DNA of 64,000 nt from Polytrichum commune (taxonomy: Eukaryota > Streptophyta > Polytrichopsida > Polytrichales > Polytrichaceae), in contig OX485803.1 of assembly GCA_950295325.1 (NCBI GenBank), forward strand, positions 38,023,554 through 38,087,553, read 5' to 3'. The notes beneath the pieces are model-generated. The model saw nothing but the letters and a program-made list of their open reading frames with translations, ran no database searches and had not been told where the DNA came from. The number at the start of each line of letters is the position of its first letter. The stretch's first letter is position 1. Positions 31,074 to 43,959 of the stretch are shown here, in pieces. The position numbers and the translations under genes were made by a program.

Positions 31074-32427
31074 CTAGTGACGCCACATGAAGTAGACAAC
31101 AGCACAAGAAGGTATCTCCCTATCATACTGTCATGTTACTTTTAATGCATACTTTTGAACAAGTTAATCTATGTCTTGCTGTGGTCCATTTGATGCAGGT
31201 TATTTCTCTGCTTGTTTTATAATGTTATTAGCGCAGGTCAATCATGAAAGATGACCGTTGGATTGTCTTTCACTGGTCTCTCTCAATTGCGAAGGCATTG
31301 GTGATCTGGATTTGCAAATGTGGAAAGTAAAGAGTGCATTTCAGTCACCAAGTTCTATTGTGTTTGAAATGCAATGAGCAGGATGCTGCAAGTTTTTTTG
31401 TTCTTATTTTTAGAAGTGTATTTACAAGACACAATCGAGTGTGGTAACCTGCTGGTCGCAAATCTGGTACTCAAAATCCAATAATAAGGCTGCCCCTCCA
31501 ATATCTCTACGTCACTTGCTTTTCATTGTAGCAACGATTGCATCCTTTGTAATCAAGAAAAGCTCTTCCAGAAGGAAAGGCAATCCTTTGTTACAGTACA
31601 ATTTATTGTCATTTAGTGTTGTAATGACCAGGTTATGATACAAGTGTAGTACAACTGCTTAACCTCTTGATATGCTTGCAGGCAGAGAATCAGCTCAAGA
31701 AATTTATGAAAACACCCTCGACGAGGCTGTGTAAGCTGTGCAGCTTCATACTGGTGGAATACTGCGAATGACTGCAATTAGACCTTGATTTTATGCCTTC
31801 ACGCGAGATTCCTGGGCAGTTTCAATGACCGATCTAGGGATTATCTTACTATGCTGAGGACAATAGTCACACATCACTGGGTGTCTTGAGAGGTCAGTTT
31901 GAGCAGATTAGAGATTATACTTCTGATATTTGGAAAGCTGGGACGGCTTAGTTCAAAGTTGATGCATAATAAATATACAGAGGCATCAAAACCCACTGGA
32001 AAAATCAAACTTTCTTTAATGATGAAGCTCCTCCTACTGCACACGATGTTGTTTTCGGACCCCATTCACATGTATCTGGGGATCAATGTCTTCATCAATG
32101 TTGGACATTTCTACCTTGTATATTTTGTATAAGGATCAATTGAGCTCGGCTAGTGCAATTTGAAGCTTGAGGATTCAGAGATTATTCCAGCACCAAGGAG
32201 CTTGCTCAGAGCAGACACTTCATAACTTAATTTTCTGCAAACTGTTATTGGACTAGTTTACTCGAGTGATACTCCTATCTATCTGCAATGAGAGAGCCCA
32301 CATGAAAGGAAGACTGAAAATTGAATAGTAACAACACAAGAATCTGTTATTCAACCATGACGTCTGCTGAAATTGACATCTATTCTTAGTGCAAACTTGA
32401 TTCTCATCAGACTTAATTTTCCAAGAG
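31074..32427. other. PPR 3' flank, no gene seen
   Basis: Probably 3' UTR and intergenic DNA of the PPR gene. Short frames have no domain. Confidence 0.5.
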
Positions 32428-33126
32428 TTTTCATCCATTAGCTACTTACCATGCAACTCTCATCAATATATGATGATGTACATAACTGGTAGGATATACT
32501 AGAATATGCTGGTGTATGGCATTTGTTTCCTTGTTTAAATTTTGGGTGATCAGGTTCCTCTGATATTGGACATGGAGAGAGCAGATATTGAATAAAATGA
32601 ATTGAAATTGATTATAAAGTCCGGGAATCCAAAGGTTATTGGGACGAAAAGTACATCAAGATGGTGTAAAACATGCAAATTCTTTAGAGTAGCAAAGAGC
32701 AGTATCCTTTTGTAAGATAGAAGCTAACTTGGTGGTCTAGTTGGAAGAAAGACTTAAGACTCTCTAGTAATATATTCTCAAATAGTGAAGGGAACTTGTC
32801 TCTAATGGAGTTGAGAAGGGACACTCCAACACCATTTAAGTTTCCTTTACTTGGGAAGTTATCCAAATTCGACCAACAAAATTTAAGGTTGTCAAAAAAC
32901 GCACTTGGACATGAGACATCATATGTATCTTCAGGCCCTTCTGAAAACTTTCCAAATCAACTTCCCATATCTTTGCAACATATGTGAAAATTAGAAGTAT
33001 CAAAGCCCTTGAATAAATGGGATTTGAACTCCCAACATGTGATTCCAGCTACTGCTTCTTTCCTTAAGGCTTTTACATCATCATACATTGATGAGAGTTG
33101 CATGGTAAGTAGCTAATGGATGAAAT
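32428..33126. mobile_element. Inverted-repeat (foldback-like) element
   Basis: Arm 32428-32480 (TTTCATCCATTAGCTACTTA, then CCATGCAACTCTCATCA) is nearly the perfect reverse complement of 33074-33125. A second, smaller hairpin overlaps its right end: AAGGCTTTTACATCATCATA near 33067 pairs with TATGATGATGTAAAAGCTT near 33128. No coding sequence. No clear TSD. Confidence 0.65.
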
Positions 33127-33490
33127 ATATGATGATGTAAAAGCTTCCATTAAAGCTTTCATACCTGAATGAAACAGCCCTCAACATATAGGGATCTTGC
33201 TTTTATTAGAGCCTCTTACATCCACATGTATGAAATTACCAGGTATGAGGCGAAGTCCAAGCCTGATACACTCTCTATCTAGATATGTCCCATATCTCAT
33301 TATGAAAGACTTTACCAGGACTGGAGACACAGAAGACTTCCAGAAAACTTGCGATTCCTTTTGAACTTGTATATGCGAGGGAGGTGAGTACAAAATATCC
33401 AGAATTTCTCATCATGTTGATGCTAACTAACTTACATGGCACTTTTAACTAACATAATGTTAACTCTATTTGTCTACAAGTCACTACAAT

Positions 33491-36152
33491 TTAGCTAGCC
33501 CAGAATATTCTCAACTGTGCAAGGTGTCGCATAAGCTCATCCTTCCCTTGACCAGTCTCAGAACTAGTCATGATCCATGGAGGTGTCTCACCATATAGAG
33601 GCTTCAATTTTTCTAGGAACTCCCCTATGTTTTCTTCAGGTCTTCTCCCACCATTTTTTTTCTTCTTCTTCCTATCGCACTTTGTGAACACAAGTGTCAC
33701 AGGAATCTGTACGCCAATGACCAACTGTGTCAGAAGAGACTCTAAGATTGATGGCATTATCATTATCTTTTATATAAGCCTTCAAACTGACACAACTGGT
33801 GACAGAATCTATGTAACCAAAGCAACAACAAATGCAAGTCACAAACCAAACCCCAGTAGTATCTACTTGACCATGACCCATCTGATGAGGAAAAGGAATC
33901 CTTTACCTTATTACGACCAAGCCAGTCCACACAATCAAGATCAATTTGTTGCGGAGGAATACTAGAATCCACCAATAAAAGTACACAAACCAGGGTTTTC
34001 CTGTTCAGGAAGTAGTCTTTTGTAAATTCATTCCAGTCGGTGCGAATAGCAGTTGGAGCTTTTGCATATCTGCCACAATAGACATCAATCAATGTCAGTA
34101 GACATTTTCATCCTCAAAGATAAACAATGATTGGATCCCTCAAACATCAACAGAAACACAAAGTTGTTTTTACCATGTTCTAGTGTCACCTGCCATTGCC
34201 TTGAATAACATGATTCAGGACCAGGGAACAGGTACAGATTTGTGTTGCATCCACAGTTTCCAATGTACAAGTAGGAAACAATTCAGCCGAACTGCAGAAT
34301 ATGCAAGAGAATGTGCAAGATTATGAGCCTCTGCTCACCCATATCCTGGAAGATCCACCAAGTACCACTTGTTGTTGATGAGGAAGTGATTAATAAGCTG
34401 TGTTTTACCTGCACAAATCAAGAAGTCATACTATTACTCCATGCTCTCCACACCCTCTTTCAATACAACAATAGAGTGTTCAAGCAATTCTTATCATTTC
34501 CCCACATATACTTGGTCAATGGTGCAACCAAACCTTTGGCGATGTTCATCACCTGATACTAAAGAAAATCTCCATCTTAAAATTGAGTTCCTAAACCTGG
34601 TAGACAAGCACTTGATTTGTGATACTCTCTTATGTCTAATCCTTCTACGAGTCAAAGGATGGACTACTTCAACCAATTAGGGTCCACAAAGTTTGCTTGA
34701 GAAAGACAAGGAAATAAGTTATGAGAGGCTTAAGTGGCCTACTTTCACTCCACATCACCGCAAGTAAAGGCAACCTCTAAAACCCCTTCCCACCCTCAAG
34801 AGAGAGTCAAAGGACATTAGAGGGGCGTCTTTCTCTCAATAATTGGCGGGTAATGAAAATTTATGATATATGTGGAATTTATGTGGGAGATGAGCATGCC
34901 CAAAAAACTTAAGAGGCCAATTATTGAGAATGTAGTGACCATAGAAGTTAGTTCTGAAAACGGTTCCAAATGTTACTTCTCTAACTGAGTGGAGTTGAAC
35001 TCGAAAACTCTCGCCATAGGCAAATCTCTTACTTAGACAGTAAGAGCACTCAAAAATACCATCACCATAACCTGTTCTCAGTGTGAATTCACCAAATGCT
35101 CTCAAGACCTGGAATGCCAAGTATACGGTAAGATAAGCAGGCTAAATTCCGTTACTAATCTTCATTTTTATAAGAAACCTATATTTGAGTAGTGGGTGGT
35201 TAAGTGCAGATCTAAGCACGGACACCAGAAAGACATGTATTTAGAAGAGATCAGACTATATACTCGAAATTTGTTAACCATTGTAGGCGCTCAATAGTCA
35301 ACATAATTGGGGGAACCTATGTGGCCTTCTTATGGCTCACTGCCAGTGGACTTTGATTATTATAAAAATTCAAGATTAGCTCCAAAATCTTATGGGATTA
35401 AACCTAGCTTCCTCAAACACATTTGAGGACGCACAGAAATTTCAACCTCGGCAAAACGAAACCATGCAGTATAAGGTAGCAAACAGAAAAAAGTAACCAA
35501 TCCAAATAGGTCATATCACACATTCGTTCGAGGAAAGAGAAGAAAAGCGCTGACCGGGTTTCTTGGATGTCTGTGCAAGCTCCTTGCGATTAACCATAAC
35601 ATTAATAAGAGAAGATTTTCCAACATTCGAACGACCAACAAGGGCAATCTCCGGGTGGCCTTCGCGAGGACACTCAGACTCCTTGCTACTGCTCTTGATA
35701 AACTCAGCCGACTTAACTTGCGCAAGCCTACCAACATCCGCACCGGTAATAACAATATTCGAGCCTGGAAACTTCTTCACTCCTCCGGTAGTTCCCTCCC
35801 CGTCAACAACATTAGCATTCGGGTCGGTGAGCTGCACACCTTCTTCCTCAGTGAATGACACTTCGGAAAGCCGGGCTTGTGCGGTTTTCACTCGATTTTG
35901 GGCTCTGCTCGAGAAGCTCTGTAATAATTCGAGCCTAAAACCCTTGGGCGCATGTGACCGGTTCCAGAAATACGATGATGCGCAATGTGATTTCAACTTG
36001 GAGGGGATGAGGAAGGAGATGGGTCGTAGGGAGCTGGAAGATGACGCTGAATTCGCAGTTAGGGTTCGCGAGAGAGTGAGGGAGGCGGGCAGTGCGCAGC
36101 GGCAGTGTGAGCAGGCTGCTGGTAACAGCAACAAGCGATGATGCAATGCCAT
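33491..36152 (-). CDS. EngB: EngB/YihA-type GTPase, plastid-targeted, four exons
   Basis: Minus-strand exons 36152-35555, 34408-34339, 34069-33907 and 33706-33491 join to 348 residues, and every junction is GT-AG with matching phase. The N-terminus (about 1-65) is Ser/Arg/Leu-rich with few acids, like a chloroplast or mitochondrial transit peptide. The TrmE-Era-EngA-EngB GTPase core follows: G1 GRSNVGKSS (exon 1), G2 region TSKKPGKTQ across intron 1, G3 DLPGYGYAKAP across exons 2-3, G4 TKCD and G5 SSETGQG (exon 4). Bacterial EngB assists large-subunit ribosome assembly; plant homologues act in organelles. The Lys-rich stretch after TKCD with [10 protein letters not shown] is typical of the plant form. 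It converges on the PPR gene. The first intron (about 1.1 kb) contains a dispersed repeat. Confidence 0.92.
35223..35335. repeat. Dispersed repeat in EngB intron 1
   Basis: ATATACTCGAAATTTGTTAA ... GCGCTCAATAGTCAACATAA ... GGAACCTATGTGGCC matches the repeats near 24718 and 26335. Confidence 0.5.
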
Positions 36153-36576
36153 TGTAGATGTTGTTGAAATCCGGAATACTAAATGAGATTTCCAGTCCAG
36201 AGTTCGGGAAAGCTAAGTTACAGGATAAGAGCTGTGGTGAAGGATTGTGCTGCAGCCATGCTTGTCAGGGAATGTCATGTCCACTCGAACGCGGAATTAC
36301 TCGCGATTGAAGAGCAGCTACACGTTTGACGGACGTTAAACCCTAATTCGTTAAACCCTGAGATTTGAGCTTCGACGCTGATGCTCTTCCTTTCCTGTGA
36401 AATGCAATGGCACCCCAGCTTGCCAACGGTTGCAAAATCTAAGTAAGAAGGTGGATTTAAAATCTACTCTCTCCATACATTGAAGTTAGGCCGTTCCTGA
36501 TAAATAACCCTCTCTTAGTGCGTGCAGCTATGGGAACGCACGATCCAAAAGGCCTTGCACTACATCAGAGCCCTAC

Positions 36577-36725
36577 ATTGGGTGCCCATACCCATGCCCA
36601 TGGGTTTTGGGTGGGCATGGCTGCGATATTGTTATTCATGAGTGGGCATGGGTGGGCATGGCTGCAATGTTATTGTTCATGGGTGGGCATGGGTTCGATA
36701 TTATTGTTCATGGGTGAGCATGGGC
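36577..36725. repeat. CATGGGTGGG minisatellite, left block
   Basis: Repeated GGGTGGGCATGG-like units with two interspersed TTATTGTTCATGGGTG blocks. It lies inside the hAT element. Confidence 0.85.
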
Positions 36726-36770
36726 TGAAGCAAAGCATATTGGATACCACTGCTAAATTCAGTATTCTCT

Positions 36771-36974
36771 TTGTGGTGGAAGCTGAAAGGAGCCCCCACA
36801 TTCCCCATCATGTCGCGCGTGACGCGTTCGGTTTTGTGCATCCCTGCATCCAACTCCAAATTGGAGTCAAACTTCTCAGATGCAGTGAATACGCTAACCA
36901 AGAAGCGCTCCGGGCTGAAGCCAGCGATAGTGAACGACCTTTTATTTGTCCAATCCAACCAAGACTTGGTGTAG
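36771..36974 (+). pseudogene. hAT transposase C-terminal dimerisation domain fragment
   Basis: The frame reads WWKLKGAPTFPIMSRVTRSV, LCIPASNSKLESNFSDA and LTKKRSGLKP...VNDLLFVQSNQDLV. This is the conserved hAT C-terminal pattern: LS.lA..vL.iPaS...ER.FS, then R..L.p..v..L. The BED zinc finger and the DDE catalytic part are missing. The frame starts at TTG, so it is only a remnant of a longer gene. Confidence 0.8.
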
Positions 36975-37026
36975 GCGGGTAATACACATTACATAATTTT
37001 TTAATACATGGGTGCAATTTAAATAA

Positions 37027-37160
37027 CATGGGTGGGCATGGGTGGGCACATGTCATGCTATGTGTGGGCATGGGTGGGCATGGGTGGGCATGGGTGCGCA
37101 CATGTCATGCTATGGGTGGGCATGGGTGGGCATAGGTCGTTGCTGATGGGCATGGTCTGG
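37027..37160. repeat. CATGGGTGGG minisatellite, right block
   Basis: GGGTGGGCATGGGTGGGCA units alternate with two ACATGTCATGCTATG spacers. Same orientation as the left block, on the other side of the transposase fragment. Confidence 0.85.
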
Positions 37161-37202
37161 GTATGGGTGCAATTTAAAGGAAAAATGTTGGGCTCTACAT
37201 TG

Positions 37203-37380
37203 CATATAAGGTGGCACCACTAATGACACCTAAAACCGTCACTGCATGGGCCCAGACACGCCTACACGCCGCCGGGTACGGTTCAAGGTTGTAGAGTGTT
37301 GGCAATTGGGAGGCGTTTATAAGTGTTGGTTTTGGATGGGGTGTTGGTTTTAGCACCCTCTATCTTAACGTGCTCAAGTT
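37203..37380. mobile_element. Short member of the GAGGGTGCTAAAAC MITE family
   Basis: Begins ATATAAGGTGGCACCACTAA and ends GTTGGTTTTAGCACCCTCTA followed by TCTTAA. The ends match the elements at 1312 and 30068. It abuts the hAT TSD. Confidence 0.45.
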
Positions 37381-37415
37381 CTAATGAAATGATGCAAGGT
37401 ATCATGGTTATTTAA

Positions 37416-38004
37416 GGGCCACTTCACACATGAGCCAAGAGTTGTGACCTTGTAATGGTGAGGACCCTTAACTCTCATCCAAAGGCCGTACCATAGGGGT
37501 TGGGAAAGCCGTTTTATGTAGTCATGGGCCCTCGAGCATAGTGTGAAGTGAGAATGGACCATGTTGTGGGACCATTGCATTTGTTGGCGGAAAAAGAGGG
37601 GAGGATTTGGTTTAATATAATATGTCTCAAACTCTCTTAATTTAAGAAAAATATTTGGTGGTGCTTGTCTGCCTTGGAATTTGTTTTAGAATCTACCCTG
37701 CAATATGTCTTGATATCTATCATGTTAGAAAATTTATTAAAAAGAAATCATGGTCTCCCGGAATTTGCATCAGACCCACCTCTTAGAGGTGGGCCTGAAG
37801 AAAATCATGGGAGACTATGAAACCTTATCCATAGTCTGTCATGTAGGACTCCATGTGGACTTTTCATCCATGAAGTCTTCTTTGGGCCTTTAGGCCTTCA
37901 TCTTCGTATGTGAAGTGAACTTGAACGGTCTCCGCCCTTTCGACCAATGCGAGCTCTTAGATTACAATGGTCACATGCCTTTAGTCTTGTGTGTGAAGTG
38001 GCCC
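37416..38004. mobile_element. Tourist-like MITE (GGGCCACTTCACAC family), TAA TSD
   Basis: The left end GGGCCACTTCACACATGAG and the right end CTTGTGTGTGAAGTGGCCC are inverted repeats. TAA flanks both sides (37413-37415, 38005-38007). 589 bp, non-coding. The best-preserved member of the family also seen at 14266. Confidence 0.85.
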
Positions 38005-38007
38005 TAA

Positions 38008-39142
38008 GAGCCATGGCGTAATGCATTTAGTGTAAACATGCCCGAAAGGTATCCAATGGAAATGCACTATCATCTCTTTATGAGACATGCTATTTGGAGA
38101 GGGACAACGAAGTCAAAAAATAAGAAGTTTGTGTGTAGATCATAAAACCATCTAGTGGTTGAGAATCAACTATAAGATTCATAATGTTCGGTACTCAAAA
38201 ATCATGTTACAAACAATACAATCGCAACATTATTCAAGAGCGTTGTCATAATATGTGGATTCATGTAATGTGGGCAATTAATGTTCACGTTGAATCTAGA
38301 GTTTGATGCAACATTTGTCCACAATTGGATGTAGAGTTTCATCTACCTTTAATTATCCCCTTGATGTAAATATATTGGTTGGACCATGGGGTTACACTTA
38401 GTCCAAACATACACTATGCGTTTGTATAGAAGCCAATCACTCCTTTGTATCCATCTTTCATCATTTTATATTTTTATGCTCTTCAAATTTTACATTAGTA
38501 TTTTCATATATGCATTGAAGCGCTTGTAGTTTTGTAAAATTATGTTTCATATTCCTTTATGTTTGTTTATTGTAGTCTTTTGGTTAAAATAAATCCTTTG
38601 TGACGGACTTTGTATTAAGTGGTAGAGAAGTCCAATTTTTTTCAAAGTTATAGGAACCTCGAAACTAGACTTTTTGGTCATTTAAAGTACATACCATATT
38701 GTCAGCAGAGAGCTAGTATGGGAAGAGCCCGATCCGAATTTTATGTGCATCATATGCTAGCATGTAAGCATTGTCTTATGTCCATACTTAAATAATTATT
38801 GATTGCAAGGGAGACCACCAATTCCGCCAATTCCATCAAGGAGACTCCTACAAACAAAGGAAAGTCAACAACAATGGGAAGTTAATAGACCCACACAACT
38901 TGAAGTTTCACAACCTAAGTAGCATCATTCTAGGAATGAAAGACACAATCATCCCCATGCGTTTTACAATATACTAGCAGGATTTGAATTAAACTTGGGG
39001 ACATGTACAAATCAAAATCTATGAACCAAATACTTACATTCAGATTCAAGTTCAAGTATATGTTGAAAGGACTGGCAAAATTATAGTTTAAGAGCATCTC
39101 GTGAGCATTTGCTCAATTACAACATAATTGACAAAACATTGG
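38008..39142. other. Gene-free stretch
   Basis: AT-rich, no supported gene. It may hold the decayed upstream part of the gag relic that follows. Confidence 0.4.
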
Positions 39143-39800
39143 AGTTGTCACCCCTGACGACGAGCTAGTTGACCAAGTTCTCACTAGCTTGTGGCCATCT
39201 TAGGATGTATTTCATCAAATGTGTTGTGGTAGGGGGAATTCCCTCTTGTTCTATGAGCTTGTGAGTGTCTTTATCCAATAAGACAAAACGATAACCCAAA
39301 ACTATGACATATTTGTCAATGAGGATGCTATGGCGCTACAACATGAGGTTGTGTATGTTAGTTGAGGTTGTTGGAATGGTGGTTTTCAAATTAGGCTTGT
39401 AAGCACGAGCTCTTGGAGCAATGAAGAGCAACAATGGAGTGATGGCGGTGGGAGTGAATACCATGCCGCATCCAATGAGGATTGGAGTGGCGATGAAAAA
39501 CCCTTTTATGATGGTCTTGGGATTGATGTAGAACCAAAAGATGATCCACATGGCACGCCATACCTTTGTTTAATGACTATGAGTCGATGGATTATGTGGA
39601 AGAACGCTTGAACCATAGAGACCACTTCAATGCACATTTGATGAATATCACACAAGGGATTTCGAGGAAGAGACCGCATGTTGTTAGTTAGGAAGGTGTT
39701 TACCACCAAGGCAACCACCACAATGCAAGTGAGGCAATTGCGTTTGTGGATCCAATTAGACACACTAATTGGGGAATAAGGGATGTGTATGGTATGCTTT
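39143..39800 (+). pseudogene. Decayed copia-like gag fragment
   Basis: With only a few stops the frame reads VVTPDDELVDQVLTSL, GRGNSLLFYELVSVFIQ, YDIFVNEDAMALQH, GCWNGGFQIRLVS, then GSEYHAASNEDWSGDEKPF. This matches the usual order of Ty1/copia gag proteins (UBN2-type): DDELVDQVLTSLP, SLSFDEL..FIQEE, then a Gly/Arg-rich basic stretch. A later CCHC knuckle is not recognisable. Call made by pattern only. Confidence 0.45.
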
Positions 39801-40109
39801 GAAAACAATTGCAATCGATGGCGCCTCGAGTTGGTGTATGAGATAGGCTATTCAATCTCCAACTATGTCACATGGTAAGAAAATCAATGTGGCATCTTTT
39901 ATGAGGACAATAAAACATTACGCAACCCATGATATTGTAGCATATCAATTGTAGGTCTAGATTCCACACGTTGGCCACAACTCACATCTCCTATATCTAA
40001 GTGTCTTTGAGTTACTCATATTTCTCAATCATTGTTGCCCCAATGATGTTTCGGTCACCCTTCCACTTCTTGTCTTACAAAATAATTTATAGTATATTGA
40101 ATGTATTGA

Positions 40110-40450
40110 TATCTTTTGTTATTGGTACGCACACAATGTATTTCAAGCTGGCAATTTGGAAAATTAAAATATTTGGCGATGTTGATGAGGCAACCCACTT
40201 TGTATCGTGGGTTGTCATTGCCACAAACAAGTGCAAATTTTTTTTTGCAAGCTACAAAAAGATTGTTGACTTATATGGTTGCCCGATTCACATTAGGTCA
40301 AATTGTGTAGCTGGCCATAGCCAGGTTTGTGCACACGTGGAATTTGCAAGGCTGAATGCTTTGAAGCCATATTTGACTAGGTTGTCGGTCCACAACCAAT
40401 TGGGCATCTTTTCACATTGGCCTTGGTCCACTCACTATAACAGGACTTGA
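40110..40450 (+). pseudogene. Integrase-core-like transposase fragment
   Basis: The frame contains FKLAIWKIKIFGDVDEATHF, KKIVDLYGCPIHIRSNCV, then EFARLNALKPYLTRLSVHNQ. The order (HKLIRW..hG.iD..SR, YG.P..vRSD.G, tGRSvHNQRIE) is that of rve-like integrase-core domains found in several eukaryotic transposons. The second catalytic Asp is Asn (RSN), and the final HNQRIE Glu is lost where the frame diverges. Inactive. Confidence 0.5.
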
Positions 40451-43400
40451 TAAAAAGAACATGTTTGCAATAATTTTGGACAACAATGTATATGAACGCT
40501 TTAGGAACGCAACTTGCATGTTTGTTTTACAATGCAACAAGCACGCCATAGGCACCATTTCCCAATTGATTTGTAAAATATTTTGGTTCAATTCTAGAGT
40601 GTCATCTTTTAGGTCTTTTCTACATATTTAATCATTTCTAGCTACATTGTATGAATATTTAAAGGTAAATTGGTAGTCTTTTATACCCTTAATCATGCCA
40701 CAAGGTTTTTGCAAACCATATAATATCTTGGCTCCATTTTGGATGATGTTGCTATCATGCATACATGTGGGCGCCATCATTACCCTATACATATTTGAGT
40801 TATCCATCCAATCCTTCAATGAGGCAACATAATAGGAGTTTGGTGTCATTTTGAAAGTTTTTTTTTCTTCTATATTTTCTATATATTTTCTATTTTTCTA
40901 TCAAGATTTTGTTAGAGCCTGTGTTGTCAAACCCCAATATTTGGAACAACTTTGTACACCAAGGTTTGACAACAATTTTGTATAACATTTTGCATGCTTG
41001 TTTTTCAACACAACAAGCATGTTGTAGTCACAAATCTGCAATTTAATTTCAAGAATTTTTAGGGGTTCACTTTTGCAATATTACTCTATTATTTTATATA
41101 CATAATTAATCACAATGTTTGCACATTCCTAGATAACTTGTGAGAGGACATTCACAGTTGGGGTACCAAGAATGGGTGTCTAACAGTTAAAGGTCTAAAT
41201 TAGATAATTATACATAGTTGGTGTGCTTAAATTTGTATTGTGGAGCATATTTTGGATCATGTCTACATTTAATATTCGATAACGAGTACACTGACAAAAT
41301 TAATTTACGAGGAATAGGGCTATCTAAGATATCATTTTGATTCCTTAACAAACATTCATGGGTGTTGTCAAAATTGTTGACCTTAGGATCAAGGAATGAA
41401 AAGGACAACAAAAATTAATTCAAATGATCCCAATTTTTTTCCTCATAATTGTCGTTCAATTTTGTACCAATAGAACTAAAAATGTATACCAATTACATAG
41501 CTTTACATATGACACCAAACATGGCCAACAATACACAATAACATGGTTACATGAAAAAAGGAACGTTTAGTATTATAATTGGACATTAAAAAAATGTATG
41601 GACACATGACACTTGCACCAAGGTACTAGGATGGAAAACCTTAAAATTCTTCGCCTCTGATATACACTTTAATAATGAAATTGCTATTGATGTGGCCCAA
41701 ACAAGTCATATGACCTCTTTACAAGTCATATGACCTATCTACTCATTTCATAAAGGATTTATCTACTATTGGTGATTATGTATAATAAGTAATATCTTTT
41801 TTGATAAGTCCTATGACATATCTACTTATTTATTTAATATTTAATGATCAAATAATAGTAAATCATAATAAACGTTGAGATCCAGTGCGACATAGTCCTT
41901 AATTCCTTTGTCCCAAAAGTAGTACCCCAATCGTGAATGGCCCCGTGAGTCTTGCAACCCATCCTCAAACCATGTTGTTAGGATCCATGTTTTCTACAAA
42001 TGAAAGCCTATGGGGTAATTTTTGCCATGACAATGCTTAGTGTATTTGTACAAGTTGCAAAAAACATGAGGAATATAATATGGCTACAAACACGTTTTGG
42101 ATATGTTATTTATTTTGCACCAATTGTAGGATTTAAGGTCTGGATTTGGGAAACTTGAGGTCCATAACACCCTTTGGTGGACCTTGATTTTGGACATAAG
42201 CTTAAACATTGGTTTCTAAAAATTAGAACACTAGTTCTCTTGAGTGAGGGTCAACTAGATTCGGCACAATGCAACGTCACATTAGCACCATTTCATTTTC
42301 CACGTACTTCAACATGGACCTTAGTGTAAATTGACTAGTTTTAAAACTTTATGAACAACATTAGAATTCAAATATCGCTAAATGATTGGGTTTTATTGGT
42401 CTTAGACCCTATGTAAACATGTCTTTAGAAAGTGAACATGGTGCATTGACAATGTTGAGGGAGAACACTTTAATAGTATTTACAATGCGGTGTGTCATGT
42501 TTCATGTCTTGTTGTGTTTGCGATGATATTGAATAGTTGACAATTCAAACAAAACGTAATATTGAAATATGAAAATAATTTAAGTACTTTCTAAAAATTA
42601 TGTGAATACCCTAGGGTTAAAGTAGGTGAATTTTGAGATAAATTTGTTCCTTTGTTGTGCCCAAAAGTGTTCAAAGTGCAATGCAAGAGTCATTGCATAA
42701 GTTTGTTTCAATTATGTTGCAAACCCTTAGTTTGCAACACATGCGAACATAATAATATCGTTTTCAATGACTTATTAACACCCCCTTTTGCAACAACATT
42801 ACGTAGTAATTGGGACATATGACTATCATAATGGCTATTTGTTTGATCAATAAAATATTTTTCAAAGCGTTGCAAAGATATACAAGTTGTGGAGTTATGG
42901 TGTTGGTATATATTCATGGAAACTAGGTACTTTTGCTATTGTAGCCACTACTTGTCGATGTATTGTCCAATGATTGGAAAAGTGCATGGATAATTTTCAT
43001 TTCAAAATGAAACAATTTTTTTCAATAATCTTAAATGCCTCTCATAAGAATGCACATTCTTCATGAAGAAGTGGACATACTATTTGTGGGTTGCATGTCA
43101 TGAGACGCATGCATTGTGTTGTACCAATTATATGCAAGTGATGCCATGATCATGCTAAGGCACCATCTCTCATGGTTTGTGTGGGTATGTACAATATGAG
43201 GGTAAATGTGGAAGTGGGTGGCTTGGTACAATAGACACATTTCTACCAACATGTGTGAGATGAATATGATGGACCTCAACAACCATTGGCACATGAGTTT
43301 TTTTAGAAATATGTTTGTGGATGACATTCAAGAGGATGTGAATATTTGTGCCAACATGGAACAACCATAGAGTGAGGCGTCAATGTGAAAGGATGACACA

Positions 43401-43959
43401 TTCCATACCACACGTGGGAGGTTGCGTTCAAGGAGCTTGAATGATGCACATGATGGATAAATAACCAATATTGTCTACGGCATACAATGCACAATACTTC
43501 ATGAATGTGGGGCTAAATGCCTATGATATGCGAAGTTGGGTTGCCGTCATATGATGTTCAATTTGATGATCATATTGTTTTAGGGGATGTGCTTGCAATG
43601 ATAAATGATGTTGCATATAAAGCAATCGCGTAAAACTACATCAAACCCAAAGATTGCTATACACTTCACCTTGTTCTTAATTTCAAATTTGTGGGTTCAC
43701 AGTTGTACAATGTTCCGCCAATACGATATCTCTAAGGGCGATCAAGAGGTGGGGATAATACACGGCATACATTGTTTATAATGTTCATAGAAGTCATTGT
43801 TGTTGCGCATGATCACAACAACGATTGAAATGGGTCCCAATGGAAGATGGAGATGCACACTTCTTGGATGTTAAAAGGTGACTTTCAACGAAACAAAATA
43901 CTTACTAAAATTGTTAGCATAGTGGACAAGGTTAGATAAACAATTATTGTCTGGTGGAC
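40451..43959. other. Gene-free stretch of about 3.5 kb
   Basis: AT-rich with scattered short frames on both strands; no domain, RNA gene or clear repeat was recognised. Probably decayed transposon DNA. Confidence 0.4.

Larger units (their letters stand above)
36566..37197 (+). mobile_element. hAT-family element, deletion derivative
   Basis: It starts CAGAGCCCTACATTGGGTGC and ends ATGTTGGGCTCTA, which are imperfect TIRs. The flanks CACTACAT (36558-36565) and CATTGCAT (37198-37205) form an 8-bp TSD with two transitions, the hAT signature. Inside are two blocks of a CATGGGTGGG minisatellite and the last exon portion of a hAT transposase. Length 632 bp. Confidence 0.8.

Noticed and set aside
33017-33085. 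Minus-strand tRNA gene near GGGATTTGAACTCCCA
   Set aside because: A B-box-like stretch and a 5-bp stem exist, but there is no A box, acceptor stem or anticodon arm, and it overlaps the inverted-repeat element.
40001-40109. N-terminal extension of the integrase-like frame
   Set aside because: The first residues of the open frame are unlike the family; similarity begins near FKLAIWKIK.
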